Source: an uncultured Bacteroidales bacterium | GTDB lineage: Bacteria > Bacteroidota > Bacteroidia > Bacteroidales > UBA932 | DNA length: 64,000 nucleotides | Assembly: GCA_949297365.1 (NCBI GenBank) | Contig: CASFSL010000021.1 | Location: forward strand, 1-64,000 | Direction: 5' to 3' | Shown here: positions 24,943-34,686 of the stretch, piece by piece | Layout of the letters: each line of letters starts with the position of its first letter | Numbering within the stretch: the stretch's first letter is position 1 | The notes under the pieces: model-generated | The model's input: the letters and a program-made list of their open reading frames with translations, nothing else | What the model was told of the DNA's origin: nothing | The model's database searches: none | Translations under genes and position numbers: made by a program

Positions 24943-26866
24943 ATCGAGTAGGAGGAAAACGAAGTAGTTTTCTTCCTACTTTCGTTTTCCGACCTCTCAC
25001 ACCACCGTACGTGCCGTTCGGCATACGGCGGTTCCTTAGTACCGATGCAATTTGACGTATAAGTCCACAAGGCAAGGGTAGCCTTGAAGTTTCAGACGCT
25101 CATTATTCATGGCTCGGCATAGTATCGGACTTCCTGCCGTGTTCCAATACCCGCCACGGGTATTTGCCCATTGCCAAGCCCGCCACCTGTCTATGCCACA
25201 TCTCATGAGGTTCTTGAACCTTGTGCAAACCTTCTTCCAACTCTTCCAGATATAGCTGCGTATCCTGTGACGAAGCCATTCATCCGTCGATTGGAGGATG
25301 TTACGCATATCTGCCAGTTTGAAGTAGTTCATCCAACCATTGATGTATTGGTTCAGCTTGTCTTTCAGTCTTGCATACCCCCATCCGTTACTTCTTGATG
25401 TCAGTTCTTTCAATCTTGACTTCATTTTCATGATTGATTTGGGATGCGGACGAAGACGGCATTTACCTTTCATCATATAGAAAGAGTAACCTAAATACTT
25501 CACCCTGCCCACGTATGCCACCTCCGTCTTGTCACGGTTCACCTTAAGATGAAGCCGTGATTCGATAAAAGTGGAGACGCTCTCACGCACACGTTCCGCC
25601 GCACGCTTGCTACGGCAGAGTATCATGCAGTCGTCAGCATAGCGGACGAACTTGTGCCCCCTTCGGGCAAGCTCCTTGTCGAGTTCGTTAAGCATGATGT
25701 TTGCCAACAGGGGACTTAAAGGACCGCCTTGGGGAACACCTTCCACACTTTCCTCGTAGCTGCGTCTGACCATGACACCTGCCGTAAGGTACTTGTGGAT
25801 AAGCGATATCACACGTCCGTCACGTATGGTGCGGGACAATATCCTTATCAGCATACTGTGGTTTACCGTGTCGAAGAAGCGTTCTAGGTCTAGCGACACG
25901 CAGTATTTATAACCTTGGGTGATATATTCCTGCGCCCGCCTCAATGCCTTGTGGCAGCTTCGATGGGGACGGAAGCCGAAGCTGTTGTCGCTGAACTGGC
26001 GTTCATAGATGGGAATCAGTATCTGGCTGATGGCTTGTTGGATTACTCTGTCCACCACCGTCGGGATACCAAGCGGACGGGTCTTGCCGTTTTCCTTCGG
26101 TATTTCCACACGGAGGACGGGATTCGGGCGGTATCTGCCCGTTTTTAAGGATTCCACGAGTTCATCTTTGTGTCCTTTCAGATAGCCGCCCAATTCCTCG
26201 GTTGACAATCCGTCTACTCCACCACTGCCGTGATTGCGCTTGACCTGCAGGTATGCACGGTTAAGGTTGTACGGCGAGAGGATGAACTCAAGCAGGTTTC
26301 CCCGTTCAAATTGCACTTCCTTGAGGTTGTTTTCAGTCATGTCCATGAAAGTCTGCACCCCCTCATAGCTTTCGCATTCCGTGCTGTCCTTTTGAGGGCG
26401 GCTACCGCTTGGCATCGGTATTTTCCGCATTCTTTCCTTCATGAAGTGACATTCATTTACTGCTCAATTGACTAATGGTTCAGCCCTTCCCCGATTTGAG
26501 TAGAAAAAAAAAACCGGGTACTATGGCCTCTGCTGACTTCTCATGGCAAGCTTTACTCCGCGCTTCGGAAATCCATCCTATGCACGTCCATGAGACCTCC
26601 CCAGTTTAGGGCACTCTCTTTCCATCTTATACCTGCTTGATTTACTCAGGGCATTCCCGTATAGCTATCGGACTTTGATTTGTTATGTAATCTCATCCAT
26701 GCCCATTAGCCTTATATCAAGTTTCTGTGCGTCAGGCCAGATGTTTGCCGCCGGCTTCCTTCAGATTCCACCTCGCGATGGACACCCTTGCCCTTGGCTA
26801 TACACTTCCCGCTATCGGGCGTGTTACGGACTTGCACCGATTAGAGAATGTTCGTGCTGGGCGAAC
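24943..26866 (-). mobile_element. Group II intron (probably IIC-like) with maturase
   Basis: About 1.92 kb on the minus strand. The 5' part (about 26443-26866) carries the typical opening GTTCGCCCAGCACGAAC and GGTGCAAGTCCGT; the 3' part has domain V (CCGCCGTATGC ... GCACGTACGGTGG), GTGTGAGAGGTCGGAAA and domain VI, ending CTACTCGAT. It sits a few bases behind the dnaK terminator stem and T-run, the insertion habit of group IIC introns. Ends are placed by motif and may shift by one or two bases. Confidence 0.8.
25036..26442 (-). CDS. ltrA: Group II intron reverse transcriptase/maturase
   Basis: 468 residues. Reverse transcriptase blocks are intact: GGVDGLSTEEL, RPLGIPTVVDRVIQQAI, FSDNSFGFRPHRSCHKAL, SLDLERFFDTVNH, GVPQGGPLSPLLANIMLNELD and the catalytic RYADD; then the maturase X domain (about 350-420, LKDKLNQYINGWMNYFKLADM). 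There is no HNH endonuclease domain at the C-terminus, consistent with introns that use single-stranded or hairpin-adjacent targets. The protein promotes splicing and mobility of its host intron. The frame is full length, so the intron may be active. Confidence 0.93.
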   Translation of the reverse strand: MKERMRKIPMPSGSRPQKDSTECESYEGVQTFMDMTENNLKEVQFERGNLLEFILSPYNLNRAYLQVKRNHGSGGVDGLSTEELGGYLKGHKDELVESLKTGRYRPNPVLRVEIPKENGKTRPLGIPTVVDRVIQQAISQILIPIYERQFSDNSFGFRPHRSCHKALRRAQEYITQGYKYCVSLDLERFFDTVNHSMLIRILSRTIRDGRVISLIHKYLTAGVMVRRSYEESVEGVPQGGPLSPLLANIMLNELDKELARRGHKFVRYADDCMILCRSKRAAERVRESVSTFIESRLHLKVNRDKTEVAYVGRVKYLGYSFYMMKGKCRLRPHPKSIMKMKSRLKELTSRSNGWGYARLKDKLNQYINGWMNYFKLADMRNILQSTDEWLRHRIRSYIWKSWKKVCTRFKNLMRCGIDRWRAWQWANTRGGYWNTAGSPILCRAMNNERLKLQGYPCLVDLYVKLHRY

Positions 26867-26870
26867 ATAC

Positions 26871-26903
26871 AAAAAGCCGCTCCGGGGATGAATCCGGAAC
26901 GGC
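26871..26903 (-). terminator. Intrinsic terminator of dnaK
   Basis: Minus-strand GCCGTTCCGG (26894-26903) pairs with CCGGAGCGGC (26876-26885, one G-U) and is followed by TTTTT. The group II intron begins about five bases downstream. Confidence 0.8.
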
Positions 26904-26949
26904 CTTTCAACACTAATCAATAAACTATATAAGTAAGAAAATCTCGGGA

Positions 26950-28887
26950 TTATTTGACTTCCTCGTAGTCCACGTCCTGGACGTTGTCGTCACCGGAGCC
27001 TGAGTTGGAACCGCTGTTGGAAGTTGATCCGCCGCTTGTCTGGCTGCCGGCCTGACTGCCAGCACCGGCGGAAGGACCTGCCTGTGCGGCGCGGGCCATA
27101 TCCTCGGAAGCGGCGTGCCATGCGTTGTTCAGAGCCTCGGTGGCACGGTCGATATCGGAGATGTTCTGCGACTTGTGAGCCTCCTTGAGCTGACCGAGAG
27201 CATTCTCGATGGCACCCTTCTTGTCAGCGGGGATCTTGTCGCCATACTCCTTGAGGTTCTTCTCGCTCTGGAAGATGAGGGCATCGGCACCGTTGATCTT
27301 GTCTATCTTCTCGCGCTCGGCCTTGTCGGCGGCCTCGTTGGCCTTGGCCTCGTCACGCATCCTCTTGATCTCGTCCTCGCTCAGTCCTGAAGAAGCCTCG
27401 ATACGTATCTTCTGCTCCTTGCCGGTAGCCTTGTCCTTTGCGGACACGTTCAGGATACCGTTGGCATCGATATCGAAGGTAACCTCGATCTGAGGGATAC
27501 CACGGGGAGCGGGGGTGATGCCGTCGAGGTGGAAGCGGCCGATGGTCTTGTTGTCACGGGCCATTGAACGCTCGCCCTGGAGGACGTGAATCTCTACCGA
27601 AGGCTGGTTGTCCGATGCGGTGGAGAATACCTCCGACTTACGGGTAGGTATGGTGGTGTTGGCCTCGATCAGCTTGGTCATCACACCACCGAGGGTCTCG
27701 ATACCCAGGGACAGAGGGGTCACATCCAGCAGGAGGACATCCTTCACGTCACCGGCGAGGACACCGCCCTGGATGGCAGCGCCTACAGCTACTACCTCAT
27801 CGGGGTTGACACCCTTGTTGGGAGCCTTTCCGAAGAACTTCTCGACGATCTGCTGGATGGCGGGGATACGGGTCGAACCGCCGACGAGCAGCACTTCGTC
27901 TATGTCGGACACCTTCAGACCGGCATCGGCGACTGCCTTGCGGCAAGGCTCGATAGTCCTCTGGATCAGGTCATCGCAAAGCTGCTCGAACTTGGCGCGG
28001 GTAAGAGTCCTTACCAGGTGTTTGGGCACACCGTCCACAGGCATGATATAAGGCAGGTTGATCTCCGTGGAGGTCTGGCTGGAAAGCTCGATCTTGGCTT
28101 TCTCGGCTGCCTCTTTCAGTCTCTGCAGGGCCATGGGATCTTTCCTCAGGTCCACGCCGGGATTGTCATTCATGAACTCAGCAGCCATCCAGTCGATGAT
28201 CCTGTGGTCGAAGTCATCGCCGCCGAGGTGGGTATCACCGTTGGTGGACTTAACCTCGAACACGCCGTCACCGAGTTCCAGAATCGATATATCGAATGTA
28301 CCGCCGCCGAGGTCGTATACGGCCACCTTCATATCGTTCTTCTTCTTGTCCATACCGTAGGCCAGCGCGGCTGCGGTAGGCTCGTTGATGATACGCTTAA
28401 CCTTCAGGCCCGCGATCTCACCGGCTTCTTTCGTGGCCTGTCTCTGAGAGTCGCTGAAGTAAGCGGGCACCGTGATGACAGCCTCAGTCACTTCCTGTCC
28501 GAGATAATCCTCAGCTGTCTTCTTCATCTTCTGAAGAATCATCGCCGATATCTCCTGAGGAGAATAGAGACGGCCGTCGATATCGACACGTGCAGTGCCG
28601 TTGTCACCGCGCACTACCTTATAAGGCACGCGGGATATCTCGTTCTGAACCCTGTCATAAGGCTCGCCCATGAATCTCTTGATAGAGAAGATGGTCTTGT
28701 AAGGGTTGGTGATAGCCTGCCTCTTGGCCGGGTCACCTATCTTTCTCTCACCGTTGTCGGTGAATGCCACTACCGAAGGAGTGGTCCTCTTGCCCTCGCT
28801 GTTGATGATGACAGCGGGCTCGTTACCTTCCATCACTGCTACGCAGGAGTTGGTGGTTCCAAGGTCTATTCCAATAATCTTTCCCAT
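26950..28887 (-). CDS. dnaK: Chaperone protein DnaK (Hsp70)
   Basis: ATP-driven chaperone. The 645-residue product has the full Hsp70 layout: [16 protein letters not shown] (4-19), the phosphate loops [13 protein letters not shown] (about 190-202) and [13 protein letters not shown] (about 330-342), linker [13 protein letters not shown], substrate-binding domain and a helical lid, ending in a Gly/Ser-rich tail and DVDYEEVK. It is monocistronic here, with its partners grpE-dnaJ about 22 kb away, and divergent from panB. Its leader contains a GCCGC/GCGGC inverted repeat but I see no CIRCE element. Confidence 0.98.
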   Translation of the reverse strand: MGKIIGIDLGTTNSCVAVMEGNEPAVIINSEGKRTTPSVVAFTDNGERKIGDPAKRQAITNPYKTIFSIKRFMGEPYDRVQNEISRVPYKVVRGDNGTARVDIDGRLYSPQEISAMILQKMKKTAEDYLGQEVTEAVITVPAYFSDSQRQATKEAGEIAGLKVKRIINEPTAAALAYGMDKKKNDMKVAVYDLGGGTFDISILELGDGVFEVKSTNGDTHLGGDDFDHRIIDWMAAEFMNDNPGVDLRKDPMALQRLKEAAEKAKIELSSQTSTEINLPYIMPVDGVPKHLVRTLTRAKFEQLCDDLIQRTIEPCRKAVADAGLKVSDIDEVLLVGGSTRIPAIQQIVEKFFGKAPNKGVNPDEVVAVGAAIQGGVLAGDVKDVLLLDVTPLSLGIETLGGVMTKLIEANTTIPTRKSEVFSTASDNQPSVEIHVLQGERSMARDNKTIGRFHLDGITPAPRGIPQIEVTFDIDANGILNVSAKDKATGKEQKIRIEASSGLSEDEIKRMRDEAKANEAADKAEREKIDKINGADALIFQSEKNLKEYGDKIPADKKGAIENALGQLKEAHKSQNISDIDRATEALNNAWHAASEDMARAAQAGPSAGAGSQAGSQTSGGSTSNSGSNSGSGDDNVQDVDYEEVK

Positions 28888-28999
28888 AATTCTATATTTT
28901 TTAATTTTTTTCTACAATTGACGCCGCCTGATTTTCAAGCGGCCGTAACTCTCCTCAACGAAGATTGTGCCAAATGAGCGGAACTGACAACATGTCATA

Positions 29000-29030
29000 T
29001 TGGAATTGTGATAATTATTGTCTTCCTTTG
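29000..29030 (+). promoter_or_regulatory. Probable promoter of panB
   Basis: TTGG at 29000-29003 and, 19 bases on, TTCCTTTG (29023-29030), one mismatch from TAnnTTTG. The ATG at 29067 follows 36 bases later. Confidence 0.5.
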
Positions 29031-29066
29031 CAGGTCCAAATATCAAACCACAAAACAGGCAAAGAC

Positions 29067-29882
29067 ATGTCTACAGAAGGCAATGTAAGGGTCATGACGA
29101 CCCACAGACTATTGGAGATGAAGCAGAGCGGCGAGAAGATCGCCATGCTCACGGCATACGACTACACTTCGGCCCGCATCCTGGACGAGGCCGGCATCGA
29201 CATCATCCTCGTAGGAGACTCGGCCGCCAACGTGATGGCCGGCCACGAGACCACCCTTCCCATCACCATAGACCAGATGATCTACCACGCCCAGAGTGTC
29301 ATGAGGGCAGTGAAAAATCCTCTGGTAGTGGTGGATATGCCCTTCGGCTCATATCAGGGCAACTCCAAGATGGCCGTCAGCAACGCGATACGCATCATGA
29401 AGGAGTCGGAGGCAGATGCGGTGAAGATAGAGGGAGGCATGGAGATCCTCGAGTCAGTCGAGCGCATCCTCTCCTCCGGCATTCCCGTCATGGGACATCT
29501 GGGACTGACTCCCCAGTCGATTCACAAGTTCGGCACATACGCTGTAAGGGCCAAGGAAGAGGCCGAGGCGGCCAAGCTGCTGCAGGACGCGATCGCCCTG
29601 GAGGACGCAGGCTGCTTCGCGCTGGTACTGGAGAAGATACCGGCGGCTCTGGGCAAGAAAGTGGCAGAGACCCTGAAGATTCCGGTAATAGGCATAGGCG
29701 CGGGCAAATACGTGGACGGACAGGTGCTCGTGATGCACGACATGCTCGGGCTGACCACCAAGTTCTCTCCCAGGTTCCTGCGCCGCTACGCAGACCTGCA
29801 CGATGTCAGTCTCAATGCATTCCGCCAGTATATAGAGGATGTCAAATCCTGTGATTTCCCCAATGACAGCGAGCAGTACTGA
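29067..29882 (+). CDS. panB: 3-methyl-2-oxobutanoate hydroxymethyltransferase
   Basis: First committed step of pantothenate (vitamin B5/CoA) synthesis: adds a hydroxymethyl group from methylene-tetrahydrofolate to 2-oxoisovalerate. The roughly 271-residue product has the family motifs [36 protein letters not shown] (metal-binding Asp), [29 protein letters not shown], and [15 protein letters not shown]. The ATG at 29067 is chosen because the family sequence begins there and a promoter-like box lies before it; longer frames upstream run into the promoter. Overlaps the start of the next gene. Confidence 0.96.
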   Translation: MSTEGNVRVMTTHRLLEMKQSGEKIAMLTAYDYTSARILDEAGIDIILVGDSAANVMAGHETTLPITIDQMIYHAQSVMRAVKNPLVVVDMPFGSYQGNSKMAVSNAIRIMKESEADAVKIEGGMEILESVERILSSGIPVMGHLGLTPQSIHKFGTYAVRAKEEAEAAKLLQDAIALEDAGCFALVLEKIPAALGKKVAETLKIPVIGIGAGKYVDGQVLVMHDMLGLTTKFSPRFLRRYADLHDVSLNAFRQYIEDVKSCDFPNDSEQY

Positions 29883-30579
29883 TACGGCATACAGGACACT
29901 CTCCCAAGAGGAATATGATGACATAGCCTCGCGCATCCTCTACGAGGACAACCATGTACTGGTTCTGAACAAGCGCGCCGGGGAGATAACCCAGGGAGAC
30001 AAGACCGGAGACGAGCCCCTGCCTGAGAAGTTGAAGGCATTCATCGCCGCCCGGGACCACAAGCCCGGCAGAGTCTTTATGGGAGTACCCCACCGCCTGG
30101 ACCGTCCCGTAAGCGGAGCCGTTATCCTGGCCAAGACATCAAAGGCCCTGGAAAGGCTCTCGGGTGCCTTCAGGGAAGGCGACGCGGGCAAAATATACTG
30201 GGCACTGGTGGAAAAGTCTCCGGAACCGCCACAGGGCGAGATCCGTTCCTGGCTCACTCGCAACGAGAAGCAGAACAAGTCCTACAGCCATCCGCAGCCG
30301 CAGCCCGGAGCCGAGGAGGCCCTGCTGCGCTACCGCCTGCTCAGACCCACCAAAAGCTATTTTCTCGTAGAAGTGCAGCTGCTGACAGGACGGCATCATC
30401 AGATCCGCTGTCAACTCGCCTCGATAGGATGCCCGATCAAGGGCGACCTTAAATACGGTGCCAGGCGTTCCAATCCGGACGGAAGCATCAGTCTGCACGC
30501 CAGACAGATAACATTCCTCCACCCCACCCGGAAAGAGCCGGTCACCGTGACCGCTCCCACTCCGATGGAGGACATGTAG
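29839..30579 (+). CDS. RluA-family RNA pseudouridine synthase
   Basis: Converts uridine to pseudouridine in structured RNA. The 246-residue protein has the RluA core: [17 protein letters not shown], the catalytic [12 protein letters not shown] (Asp in RLDRP, about residue 88), [34 protein letters not shown]. There is no S4 domain at the N-terminus. The listed start overlaps panB by 44 bases; an ATG eight codons later (29863) also works. Likely co-transcribed with panB. Which RNA site it modifies cannot be read from the sequence. Confidence 0.92.
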   Translation: MSNPVISPMTASSTDTAYRTLSQEEYDDIASRILYEDNHVLVLNKRAGEITQGDKTGDEPLPEKLKAFIAARDHKPGRVFMGVPHRLDRPVSGAVILAKTSKALERLSGAFREGDAGKIYWALVEKSPEPPQGEIRSWLTRNEKQNKSYSHPQPQPGAEEALLRYRLLRPTKSYFLVEVQLLTGRHHQIRCQLASIGCPIKGDLKYGARRSNPDGSISLHARQITFLHPTRKEPVTVTAPTPMEDM

Positions 30580-30581
30580 GC

Positions 30582-31655
30582 TCACTCTACCACTGACAGA
30601 TATTCCTCATATATGGACAGCACGTCCCTGACATAACGTATCGTCTCTCCGCCCCGGAACTTACCGTGCCGCAGGTACTCCGCATCCTCGTAATACTCCG
30701 GCTCGGCCATCAGCGGAATAGCCGAAGCGACGGTCTCCCAGTCAGTGAAGTCCAGTCCCTGGTCCAGGGTAAAATTGATGCAGTCCCCGATCCGGCTCTC
30801 CCCCGCATTGTAGGCTGCTAAGGTAAATTTCACCACATTGACCGAATCCAGACCCATCGCGGTATACCGCTTCTGTATCTGCCGCAGAAACATCGTACCT
30901 GCCTTGACATTCTCCTCTGGATCAAAGAGGTCGTAGACTCCGTAGACAGCCGCAGTCGAGGGTTTCACCTGCATGAGACCGACTGCCCCGCGCCGCGACC
31001 TGGCCCCCATCGAGAAACGGGACTCCTTGAATATCACCGCAGAAAGCAGCCTCCAGTCCCAGCCCAGCAACCGGCTCTGCCGCTTTACGATATCATCATA
31101 GGGCGATATTCTGCCGGTTCTGGTTCCATTCTCAATATAAGATGAAAGATCATAAGAGCGGAAGAAACGGCGTTCCATATCCGAATACTCCAGCCCCTTG
31201 GTTATCAGTCCCAGCCACATATTGACCTGATGCAGAAGCGCATGGTCATCCTGCCTGACCGCCCAGGCATAACTCCGGAACGGCATACTGAGGCTGACCG
31301 TACCGGCATACGGATCGGGAATGGAATCGGAGACATCTACAGCCACGATGTCCACCAGACCGTCCGAGAGCATGGTCCAGCAGTCCTGACGCCGGTTCAT
31401 GCCCATGATGCCCAGACTCCGGTCCATACTGTCAGCGAACCCCGTCAGGAGTGTATACTGAAAACCTGTCAGGAATCCCTTGGCCGTATACATTCCGCTT
31501 CTGATGTTGATATAGGCCGTCAGTGAATCCCTGCCGGGAGACAAGTCCAGCGATTCGGTTCCGCAGCGGGGACCTTCCCATATCCTGAGAATATTTCCCA
31601 GTATGAAAATTCCCAGCAGTACTCCTATTATACGGATTATACGGACTGTCCTCAT
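30582..31655 (-). CDS. MltF-like membrane-bound lytic transglycosylase
   Basis: Cleaves peptidoglycan glycan strands with formation of 1,6-anhydro-muramic acid. 357 residues: N-terminal membrane anchor (about 4-24), a periplasmic binding protein-like domain (about 45-175) as in MltF, and a C-terminal SLT domain with the catalytic Glu in FKESRFSMGARS, then RGAVGLMQVKPSTA and LAAYNAG. Directly downstream (12 bases) of the porin gene on the same strand. With the amino-sugar kinase at 34687 it places cell-wall turnover and recycling genes side by side. Confidence 0.88.
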   Translation of the reverse strand: MRTVRIIRIIGVLLGIFILGNILRIWEGPRCGTESLDLSPGRDSLTAYINIRSGMYTAKGFLTGFQYTLLTGFADSMDRSLGIMGMNRRQDCWTMLSDGLVDIVAVDVSDSIPDPYAGTVSLSMPFRSYAWAVRQDDHALLHQVNMWLGLITKGLEYSDMERRFFRSYDLSSYIENGTRTGRISPYDDIVKRQSRLLGWDWRLLSAVIFKESRFSMGARSRRGAVGLMQVKPSTAAVYGVYDLFDPEENVKAGTMFLRQIQKRYTAMGLDSVNVVKFTLAAYNAGESRIGDCINFTLDQGLDFTDWETVASAIPLMAEPEYYEDAEYLRHGKFRGGETIRYVRDVLSIYEEYLSVVE

Positions 31656-31666
31656 GCGCAGCCGTA

Positions 31667-34615
31667 TTACTCGATGTAGAACGGCCAGTGAATACCGAAT
31701 TTGAATCCGAGAGTAGGCCTGATGTAATGATAGGCCGAGAAACTGGACGCTCCCGTAGGCCAGCCCTCACCGACATTGATTACCTTGAGGAAGATATTGA
31801 CCCGCTTCCATTGCAGGTTCAGGAAGATATCTATATACGGATTGTATCCGATCAGCTCCCGCGTCTGAAGCTGGAAAGTACCCAGAGCCGGATTATAGGC
31901 AGGAGCATAATAAGGCGTGTTCATCCGCGCGTCAGCTCCAAGCTGGACTGTAAGCACATTCTTCACCGCCTCCATTTCGATATAATACCTCATATGGAAG
32001 GTAAGCATCGGCAACGGCAGCGTATTCTTGTCCGAGGAATACTGGAAGAGTATCTGATTGTCCAGATGGAACCACCATATCTTGAAGTCCTTTCTCAGGT
32101 ACGCGCTCATCACGTTGATCAGGCCGGTGTTCTGGCGGGCTATACCCAGAGTGTCGTTATAGAGATAGTTGTTGACCAATGCATATCCGAAATAAGCCTC
32201 CATCTTCCACTTCGGAATATCCAGAGAAGCCTCTACCTTGGTAGTGGAGGTCTTGCCGAAATCATTGTCCCAGACATAGTGGTTGGAGTAATAATGCTGC
32301 GAGAACCAGTCCGGTTCCTTAAGCGAGGTGCTGAACCTGCCATTGAGGGTTATGGGCTCGGACTTGTCCTTGAAAGGATAGAACGACACGCCCACATGCG
32401 CGTCCACATTGAAATCATTCTGATAATAACCCAGGAAACTGTACTGCGCCGTAGCACCCCAGTTCAGATATTTCTTATATTCTCCAGATGCTCCCGCATA
32501 CAGATACATATTGTGCTGGTGGATATTGCGGTTGCCGGTCAGGAACATATCGGGACGGAATGCATAGATACTGTTCCACTGATAGCCCACTCCTCCGGAT
32601 ATCTCGGAGACTATTGCGTCCCGTTTCCATGGCTGCAGCTTGAAAAACAGCTTGTTCTCTACGGTAAACAGCCTCATGGAGTCGGCCGAGGAAGTGGGAT
32701 TGATATAGAACATGTTGTTGTAGAAATTCCTACCCACTTCGTCGGTTATCTCATCGGTATAGAATCGGTAGAACCTGGACACCTCGCCTATATGGCCCAC
32801 TGTCAGTCTCGGACTGTTGCCGGCCTGACCGAAAAGCAGGGAATCCGCAAGTGACGCTACTATCTCGTCCTCTGTAGGCGGACGGAGAGTATCCATAATA
32901 GAAGCCCTCAGCAGGGAGTCCGCGACGGCCGTCGCGATGGAATCCGCCCTCACAGCCGCTATCGAGTCCTCCGGAGACGCATACATACTTACCGAGGACA
33001 ACGAATCAGGGACTTGAGCAGACAAAGAATCTCTTACGTGGGCAGACAGCAGAGAATCAGCAGCCATGCCCGCCACCGATGCCGTATCCACAGCTGTCAC
33101 CACAGAATCCGAAACGGCCTCCGCTGAGTCAATCATGACACCTGCCGAATCCAACGACATACCGGCTGAATCCAACACTGCCCCGGTTGAATCCAAAGCA
33201 GTGCCGAGCGTGTCCATCAGCATCGCAGCAGTCGAATCCGCCAGAGCGGCAAGACTGTCCGCAGCCCTGGCTTCCGCTGCCGCCTTTGCCTTGACTGCAG
33301 CGACAGCAGCATCTACCGATCTCTCGTAAGCCGCCATTTTCACTTTTATCAACGAATCCACTGTCGCAGTAAACGCCGAATCCGCATCCATCGCCTTCGT
33401 CATTCTGGCCAGATCGGATTCCAGAAGAATATCGTATGAGTGGTTTATGAAAAACGTATTTCTCGACAGCTTGTTCCTCGCATTCTGCAGATTCACCGCT
33501 ATCGTCTTGGCGTCCACCGTAGTATCCCGCACCATATAAGAATCCTGGATTCCGCCGTTCTCCTCCCGGTCTATATTGTGATGGATAAATCCGGCATTCA
33601 TCACATATCTCTTGCCCAGATAATTGGTCGTAACCTCCAGGGAATTGTTGGCAGTAGCCTCCTTCTGCAGTATACCGGCCGCTTTCCAGCCCTGGAAAAG
33701 CACCGCGAGATTCCACGCAGGAGTTATATTCTGGGTATGCATAAAACGGACATTGGTCTCCTCCTTGTCCTTGAAAGCGAATATAGTACCCCAGTACGCC
33801 AGTTCGGTATAAGGAGCCTTTGTATTGAAGAACGGCATATTCTCAGGCGTGTGAGAGTAAGTAATATAAGGAGCGTATGCCTTGAATATGTCAAATTCAC
33901 GCCGTTTGAAAAAATTGACGTTCTGCACGGCCGAGCCAACTGTTCCAAGATAGACGGCATCTATGTCTTCCTTGTAGAAAGGATACTCCGTGTACCAGTC
34001 ATTGAAAGTGGTATCCATATCGGCATGTCTGTACTCATTGACCCGCGTACCGGTCGTCCACGAGATGATTCTGTCATAATACAGACTGTCCGGAAGGAAG
34101 ACTGTTTCCAACACCCTGGGTCTGGACCAGCGGATACTGTCCTTGACGGTCCGGATGCGATCCTTTATATGATGTATACTGTCAGCCTTATGTTGCTTCA
34201 CCATGGCCACGCTGTCCTTATAGGCATCCTTCACTTTCCGCACACTGTCCTTTGCCATACGCTTCAGTTCTCTTTTGGTCAGCACCTTGACAGAGTCCGC
34301 AGCCGTTGAGTCCGACTGCGTAAGCGAATCCGCAGCAGCCAGCGAGTCCGGCAGAAGCAATGAATCTGACACAACCGAAGAATCAGGTACTGACAGAGAA
34401 TCTGGTATTACAAGCGAATCCGGCCCAGCCAAAGAGTCCTTGAGCATGGAGTCCTGACCGATTACCGAGTCCGCCTGGACTGACAGCGAGTCCTGCGGCA
34501 CACCGGCCATGACATCGTAGGGCATGGACATACCGCGTATAATAAAAGCAGAACAGGGCAGCATCAGGATGATGACGCACGCACACAATATGTCCCTAAA
34601 CCCTTTTTTGCTCAT
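31667..34615 (-). CDS. Putative outer-membrane porin with long Ser/Asp-rich repeats
   Basis: About 982 residues from the ATG at 34615 (an upstream TTG overlaps the promoter box). Signal-like N-terminus (about 5-30), then a low-complexity DSL/PDSL-rich stretch (about 40-110), a Lys-rich helical part, a mostly beta-strand region, a second DSA/DSTG-rich insert (about 440-560), and a C-terminal barrel rich in alternating aromatic strands ending HWPFYIE, which fits the Bacteroidota putative porin family (Porin_10). The family is involved in outer-membrane transport; the substrate is unknown. The lytic transglycosylase gene follows at 12 bases. Confidence 0.75.
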   Translation of the reverse strand: MSKKGFRDILCACVIILMLPCSAFIIRGMSMPYDVMAGVPQDSLSVQADSVIGQDSMLKDSLAGPDSLVIPDSLSVPDSSVVSDSLLLPDSLAAADSLTQSDSTAADSVKVLTKRELKRMAKDSVRKVKDAYKDSVAMVKQHKADSIHHIKDRIRTVKDSIRWSRPRVLETVFLPDSLYYDRIISWTTGTRVNEYRHADMDTTFNDWYTEYPFYKEDIDAVYLGTVGSAVQNVNFFKRREFDIFKAYAPYITYSHTPENMPFFNTKAPYTELAYWGTIFAFKDKEETNVRFMHTQNITPAWNLAVLFQGWKAAGILQKEATANNSLEVTTNYLGKRYVMNAGFIHHNIDREENGGIQDSYMVRDTTVDAKTIAVNLQNARNKLSRNTFFINHSYDILLESDLARMTKAMDADSAFTATVDSLIKVKMAAYERSVDAAVAAVKAKAAAEARAADSLAALADSTAAMLMDTLGTALDSTGAVLDSAGMSLDSAGVMIDSAEAVSDSVVTAVDTASVAGMAADSLLSAHVRDSLSAQVPDSLSSVSMYASPEDSIAAVRADSIATAVADSLLRASIMDTLRPPTEDEIVASLADSLLFGQAGNSPRLTVGHIGEVSRFYRFYTDEITDEVGRNFYNNMFYINPTSSADSMRLFTVENKLFFKLQPWKRDAIVSEISGGVGYQWNSIYAFRPDMFLTGNRNIHQHNMYLYAGASGEYKKYLNWGATAQYSFLGYYQNDFNVDAHVGVSFYPFKDKSEPITLNGRFSTSLKEPDWFSQHYYSNHYVWDNDFGKTSTTKVEASLDIPKWKMEAYFGYALVNNYLYNDTLGIARQNTGLINVMSAYLRKDFKIWWFHLDNQILFQYSSDKNTLPLPMLTFHMRYYIEMEAVKNVLTVQLGADARMNTPYYAPAYNPALGTFQLQTRELIGYNPYIDIFLNLQWKRVNIFLKVINVGEGWPTGASSFSAYHYIRPTLGFKFGIHWPFYIE

Positions 34616-34621
34616 AACGTG

Positions 34622-34680
34622 CAAACATAAACAAAAATCTCCGATTTTCCTTAAACAATCCTGGAGATTGAGTAAATTTG
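34622..34680. promoter_or_regulatory. Divergent -7 boxes of porin (-) and kinase-RapZ (+) genes
   Basis: Minus box TATGTTTG (34622-34629) lies six bases before the porin ATG; plus box TAAATTTG (34673-34680) lies six bases before the kinase ATG (34687). Both predict almost leaderless mRNAs. Confidence 0.65.
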
Positions 34681-34686
34681 CCCCGT

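Noticed and set aside
27586-28977. Long open frame on the plus strand opposite dnaK
   Set aside because: It is an antisense shadow of a high-G+C, codon-biased gene; composition is His/Gly/Leu-rich and matches no family.
28965-29066. N-terminal extension of PanB
   Set aside because: Runs through the promoter-like box and is unlike the family; the ATG at 29067 begins the conserved sequence.
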